A stretch of DNA of 64,000 nucleotides from Cavenderia fasciculata (Eukaryota; Evosea; Eumycetozoa; Acytosteliales; Cavenderiaceae): contig NW_004457723.1 in the NCBI RefSeq assembly GCF_000203815.1, forward strand, positions 806,001 through 870,000, read 5' to 3'. Shown here in pieces: positions 58,314 to 64,000 of this stretch. Made by a program: the position numbers and the translations under genes. Each line of letters opens with the position of its first letter. Within the stretch, counting starts at the first letter, position 1. Below the pieces are notes generated by a model. The model searched no databases. It saw only the letters and a program-made list of their open reading frames with translations, and had not been told where the DNA came from.

Positions 58314-59484
58314 TTAATTAATACATATATGTACATGATCAAGAATAAAGTAAATTGGAATCAAGTAAAAAGAATTCTATTTCAAAACCAATTAAATACT
58401 AGAGGTTCCTGGTCAGAAGGACAAACCTTTGACCAAAACAGCGGAGTGACCATCTAGGATATTTTAAAAGAAAAAAATCCAAGGAGCGCCTTTCCTTACC
58501 ACGCGATTAAAACAGCTTTGCAAGGGTTGTTTTATTGGATGGACTGAACCTGAACCAAGACAAACAAAACAGAAGAGATTCTATTTCGTCATAGTAGATG
58601 TTTGAATGAATGATTCATTTGCATCATCATCATCATCATCAACAATATTGTCTTTGTCTCTTGTGCGACTAGAATAGGAAAAGTTGATTGTATGTATCAT
58701 CATCATCATCATCGTCGTAATCGTCATGGTCAACCTTGTTGTTTTATTATCCTTTAAATGTCTTTGTGTTGTTATTTATATAAATATAAATAATTGTTAT
58801 ATTTAGGTTAAGTGACAAACAACAAAAAAAGAATTAAAATCAAATTACAATTTCAATAACATAACAACAACATCATCAATCATGTCATGTCATGTCATGT
58901 GATAACATAATATATATATATATATCAATAGATATTAGTACTATTCTAGCATAGAGTTGGCAGTCATAAAACAGGATGGATTGAAGTGATCACCCCCACT
59001 TGTCACTACATTCATCACACGAACCCCCCCACCCCCAATTGTTAGTTTCTCTTTCGTTCTAACAATCACATACACCAACAAGATTATAATTGGTGGATTA
59101 TCATGATATGATGTATTTATTCTAATAGTCAACAACAACAACAAAAACAACAGTAGTCTATCTATTTATATGTGTGCATCAGTTCAATCAGTCAGTAAAT
59201 AGATATTATTATCTATTATCCAATTGATTCCATCAATTCGCATTTGAATAATACTAATTCCTCTTTTACCTAGTTTAAGAGTGGTCATCCATACATCACC
59301 ATCTCACCTCAATCAATAAGGTAATCGCTACCCATCTCTTGCTTTGCAATATATACAGACTGTCTGAGATTCTATTCTGCTGGCTGCCCGCCCCCTGGAA
59401 TAATACAAACATATATTATTCAAGTTTAATGATTCTTTTTCGTAAAAGGTATATATCATAATCAACTCTATGGTAGAGAGTAAG

Positions 59485-59524
<40 letters not shown>

Positions 59525-59997
59525 AGTCAATAGTGAGGAATATAGTACTATAATAATAACAATTAAATTAATTATTATTTATTATTATTATTTCCAAACA
59601 ACAATTATTAATAATAATAACAATAGTAATAATAATCTATTAAAAGGTATGAATGGTTTGTGTAGTCTGTTTGCAAAGACAAGAGAGTAGAGTGTAGAGG
59701 AGAATTTCTCAAATGCCGAATCGGCACTCTCTATCGATTGTCATATGGCAATCACTACCAATCTCCGCGCACTCACGAGATAGATAGATAGATACTTGCA
59801 ATCACATCATCATTATCATAATTATCATCATACCCGCGGTCATCTAACAAAAAAAAAACAATCTAATTTACCATTTTTAGTTTAATCTAAAAGATTGATA
59901 GAGATATATAGATTATTATTTAATATTAATTAATTAATTGTAATTGTAACTGTAATAGCTGTAATATAATAATAATAATTTGGAAACCATACCTACC
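58314..59997. promoter_or_regulatory. Long intergenic region upstream of the LIM gene
   Basis: No gene is supported over 1.7 kb. It contains a less AT-rich island at about 58400-58560 with two short hairpins, (CAT)n runs near 58625 and 58700, (CATGT)n near 58880, (TA)n near 58912-58922, a C-rich patch near 59025-59038, and a (GA)n run at about 59490-59520. The minus-strand frame at 58941-59150 is unsupported. Confidence 0.5.
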
Positions 59998-62900
59998 ATG
60001 TCTACAAAAACATTGGTTTTAAACAAGGAAGGTGGAGGAGGAGAACCAACCAATCCAAAATGTGTAAATTGTGGTGAATTTTGTGAAGGACAAACTTTTG
60101 AAGCCTTTGGAAACAGCTATCATCCAAGTTGTTTTTGTTGTGCTGGTTGTAAAAGGACCTTTCCAACTGGTAGATTCTTGAATATTAATAGGAAACCATA
60201 TTGGTATGTGTGACAAACAAAATATTATAGGTATTAGAATAAGATGATCATATTTATTTATAAAGAATCATTTGTTATTTTTAATTTTGTAGTGATGGAT
60301 GTGGTAGACAAGCATTTATTCAAGCTCAGTTGGGAGGTAATTCTCCATTGTCAAAGGGAAAACAAAATGGTGGTGGTGCTGGCAATGCAACTGCAACCTC
60401 TCCAAAGTCTAGACGTAAAGACATATCTTCTCCAGTATCATCATCACAATCACCAAATGCCAACAACAAAGAGGAGAAACAGTATTCCAAGACATCATCG
60501 GAACAAGAGAGAATCATTAAAGATGAATTAAACAAAATTGAAAAAAGATACTCTGGTCAAACTGTTGATGAAGCTGAAACAAGTTGGGTTAATCAGAATG
60601 CAAACAACAATAACAACAGTAACAGTACAACAAGCTCACCATTATCATGTAGTGGAAGTGGTGGAAGTAGAAAATCAACACCACTTCAAGGTGCCAACAA
60701 TGCCAATTCCAACAGCAATACTCAAAGATTATCAAAAAGATTTGAATCAATTTCAATTAGTGAAGATGATAATAATAGTAATGGTAACAACAACAATAAT
60801 AACAATGGTGGAGGAGGACTTAGTAGAGCAAGTAGTATATCTAAATTTGATAGAGAAAGATATGAATTTTTAAATTCATCAACTAGTAGCAATAGTATTA
60901 GTAGTGAAGGTAGTACTCCTCCACAATCTCTATCTCGTGTTCAATCATTTAGAGATGATACAAGTACTTCATCCATCTCCAGTGGTAATAATATTAATAA
61001 TAATATTAATAATAATAATGGTATCAAGAGAAATAGTGTAACATTGTCAATGAAACGTGATATCGAGGAGAGAGAGCAAAGGGAAAAAGAAGAAAGGGAA
61101 AAAAGAGATTATGAAATATCCATGAACAACAACACCTCTACAAACAGATTATCATTGTCTGTTGGAAAAATGGATGGATCAAAATTTAATTTCTTAAATT
61201 CAACTTCATCCCCTTCATTATCCAATAACCTCAACCTCAACAACTATAATAATAATAATAATAATTCTGGTAACATGTTGACAAAAAGATCAAGTGTATC
61301 AATTTATAAAAAGGAACTTGAAGAAAAGGAAAGAGAAGAAAGAGAGGAACGTGAAAGAAAACAAAGAGATAGACAAAGTGTTTCTAAATTTGATAGTACA
61401 AGATTGGATTTCCTCAATCAATCTACTTCTCCATTAAATGTCTCTCCACCACTTACATCGTCGTCGTCGTCACCTGCTCCTCTTCCAATTGGTCCAACCA
61501 ATTTCTTGTCAAGATCCAATTCAACTCGTAATAGTATTTCCCTCAAAGACCAAAAAGAGGCTGAAAGAAAAGAAATGGAAGAGAAAAGGGAACGTGAAAG
61601 AAAAGAAAGGGATAGATTATCAGTTACCAAATTTGATAGTACTAGATTGGATTTCCTTAATCAACCTCAACCTCAACCCCAACCTCAACCATCCTCATCC
61701 TCATCACCAATTACTAGACAACAATCTGTTCAATCATTTGATAGAAATAGTATGTCATTGGATGTCAACAACAACAAAAGAAATAGTGTATCATTTTCAA
61801 TTATCAAAAATATTGAAGATAGAGAATCATCATCATCATCATCATCTTATGAATTAAGTGGTAATAGTAGACAATCAGTTGGAAGAATTGATAGTTCAAG
61901 ATTTGAGTTTCTTACACCACCAAGTGTCTCACCAAACATCAATTCAACTTCACCCAAGGTTACTTCACCACCCAACTCACAGTCTGTCAACAAGAGATCT
62001 AGTATCACATTGGCCTATAAAAAAGAAATTGAAGAACGTGAAAGAAAACAAAAGGATAGACAAAGTGCAAGTAAATTTGATAGTACAAGATTGGATTTCC
62101 TCAATCAAACTAGTTTATCTACTCCTCCCACTACTACCAATACCACTACTACTCCTTTGGTCAGTCCAAAGTCACCTGTACTTTTTGAAAGTAGAAAGAG
62201 TTCAACATTGACATTACTACTTGAAAAAGAGGAAAGGGAAAGACAAGAAGCTGAAAAGAGGGAAAAAGAGTTGGCATTGGAGAGAGAAAGACAAGAGGCC
62301 GAGAAAAAGGAAAAGGAGTTGGCCAAGGAAAGAGAACGTGTCAAGCTGTTGGAAGTACAAGTAGAAGCTGAAAAGGATAAACAAAGAAAACTACTTGATG
62401 AAAAGAACAAACAAATGGCAAAGGAGAAAGAGGAATTGGAGAAAAAGAAACAACAATTGGCAGTGGAGCAATTGGAATATGAAAAGAAAAGAGAACAAGA
62501 GAGATTGGAAAAGGAGAGATTGAGAGTATTGGAAGAGCAAAAGAGAGATCAGGAGAGACTGGAAAAGGAGAATGAAAGACAATTGGAACAACAAAGAAGA
62601 GAAATGGAGAGATTGGAAAAGGAAAATGAAAGATTGCAATGGGAGAGAGAAAGACAACTAGACGACCAAAGAAGAGAACAAGAGAGAAGGGATAGGGAAC
62701 GAGAGAGACAATTAGATGACCAACGAAGAGAACAAGAACGATTGGAAAAGGAAAATGAAAGATTGGATCGTGAAAGACAAAGAAAGGAACAAGAATTGGA
62801 GGAATACAACAGACTTCAAGAAGACATTCGGTTGAGAAAAGAGGAGCGTCAAAGACGACTAGATAAACAACTAGAAGAAGAGGAACGTGACCGTCAAAGA

Positions 62901-63857
62901 AGAGCTGAAGAAAGACAACGTCGCAAAGAACAAATGCAAAGAGAGTTGGAGGAAGAAGAACGAAAACTGGCATTGGAAAGGGAAAAAAGACGTGCTCAAA
63001 AGGAGGAACGTGAAAGAAGATATCAAGAAGAAATGGCTGCCCTTGAAAGAGAAAGAGAGGAACAAAAAAGACGTAGAGAACAACTACAGCAAAGAGATCA
63101 ACAACAGAATCCAAGTATTAGAGTTCAACATGTAAAATCAAATCATTCAGATATTATGTATAATACTGTTAATAGTACTAGTAGTATAAGTGAATTGGAT
63201 AAATTGTCCAATTTGTATTATCAATCTAGCGCACCATCAATCAACACATTTTTAAAAGAACATGATATTAGTGTACCGTCAACTCCAAATGCTGGTATTA
63301 CTCCATCTCAAAGTTTGTATTCTATAGCTTCCAGTACTCTATCATCATCTCCAATATTGTCACCAAGATCAGGTGAAAAGATTGATAGTGATCATCATCA
63401 TTCATTGTCGATTGGGAATCATGCCACTTCACCCAATCAAGCATCTGTCATTTCATCCAACCTTGATTATGACCATTCTTCAATTCACTCTGTCGATGGT
63501 CAAGATCTTGCAATCAAGTATGGTCACCACCACCACTATGGTACTGTCAATAGTGTCAGTGCTGTCAGTTCAGTCTCTACTACATCTGAGCTTGGATCAT
63601 ATAGAAATAACACCAACAATAATAATCAAAACACTGGTGATATGGAACAAAAAAGAAGAATTGAAAAAATGAAACAAGAAAGAATCAAAAGAGAAGAAGA
63701 GGAAGAAAGAAGAGAAGAAGAAGCGAGAAGGATCAGACAAGAAGAAAGACAAAGAAAAAGAGATGAAATGAAGAGAGAACTAGAATTGGAAGAGAAAAAA
63801 ATTGATCAACAAAGACAAGAAAGATTGGCTAAATTAAAAAGTGGTGGAGTCTTTTAA
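59998..63857 (+). CDS. LIM-domain protein with internal repeats and long coiled coil
   Basis: Two exons (59998-60203, 60293-63857) join in phase to 1256 residues. One LIM zinc domain lies at the N-terminus (CVNCGEFCEGQTF, HPSCFCCAGC, then CDGC across the intron). The next ~600 residues are Ser/Asn-rich and hold about six copies of a paired module: RxSVxxxxKxEIEEREREE followed by DRQSVSKFDSTRLDFLNQ. A Glu/Arg/Lys-rich coiled coil of about 250 residues follows, then a Ser-rich stretch and a second short charged helix at the end (EQKRRIEKMKQERIKREEEE). It is likely a cytoskeletal or signalling scaffold. I cannot match it to a named dictyostelid LIM protein. Confidence 0.9.
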
Positions 63858-64000
63858 AATGATCATTTTTTGAAATAAATAAATAAATATTTGATTATTA
63901 TTATTATGTATATATTTTTTGGTGTTTAATTTATATTTGTTATTATTGTGAAAGTAAACCTTCTTTTATAAATTTATTGGCAAATGGAGAACCTTTGGAA
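63858..64000. other. 3' flank of the LIM gene
   Basis: AT-rich sequence after the stop codon, with AATAAATAAATAAATA soon after the coding end as likely polyadenylation signal. No other gene begins before the window ends. Confidence 0.5.

Noticed and set aside
62341-63114. Long minus-strand open frame of 257 codons, hydrophobic.
   Set aside because: It is the reverse of the Glu/Arg/Lys-rich coiled coil of the LIM protein; GAA/GAG-rich codons give long Phe/Leu-rich antisense frames.

Overview
The window is a piece of a dictyostelid (social amoeba) nuclear genome. It is AT-rich. Its introns are short and mostly begin GTAAGT or GTATGT. Coding regions carry long Asn, Gln and Ser runs, and the gene set (sortilin, RAB3GAP1, SPX-ankyrin-CBM20-GDPD, GCNA, OTU protease) is eukaryotic. 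The moderate GC of the coding parts suggests a species other than D. discoideum, but I cannot name it.

1-2.5 kb: the end of an unrecognised gene, a decayed small gene, a scrambled partial copy of the first gene, and a tRNA-Lys(CUU). 2.6-30 kb: ordinary host genes. They are a papain-type protease, a VPS10/sortilin receptor, a one-TM protein, mitochondrial GcvT, a ketosphinganine-reductase-type SDR, a GCNA/SprT-like protein whose zinc motif is HQMCH instead of HEMCH, the SPX/ankyrin/CBM20/GDPD protein, RAB3GAP1, and an OTUD5-like protease. Sulfide:quinone oxidoreductase and a persulfide dioxygenase stand head to head, as two successive steps of mitochondrial sulfide oxidation. For most multi-exon genes I could place exons whose phases add up exactly.

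30-42 kb: a tandem array, all on the minus strand, of six complete three-exon genes for secreted Cys-rich proteins, most with a GPI-anchor-like tail, plus decayed relatives.

42.2-54.5 kb: a patchwork that seems to have split an eighth relative of the array. It holds the fossil of a Polinton-like virus (fibre-like protein, basic core-like protein, packaging ATPase, SF3 helicase, adenovirus-type protease, penton-like protein). This is interleaved with one long gene and one 3' fragment of a Crinkler/RHS-type P-loop NTPase. No major capsid protein, DNA polymerase or integrase is visible. The element is broken.

54.5-64 kb: Cys-rich debris, a broken SAM-like gene, a small GPI-type protein, a Siw14-type phosphatase, and a large LIM-domain protein with an internal repeat and a long coiled coil.
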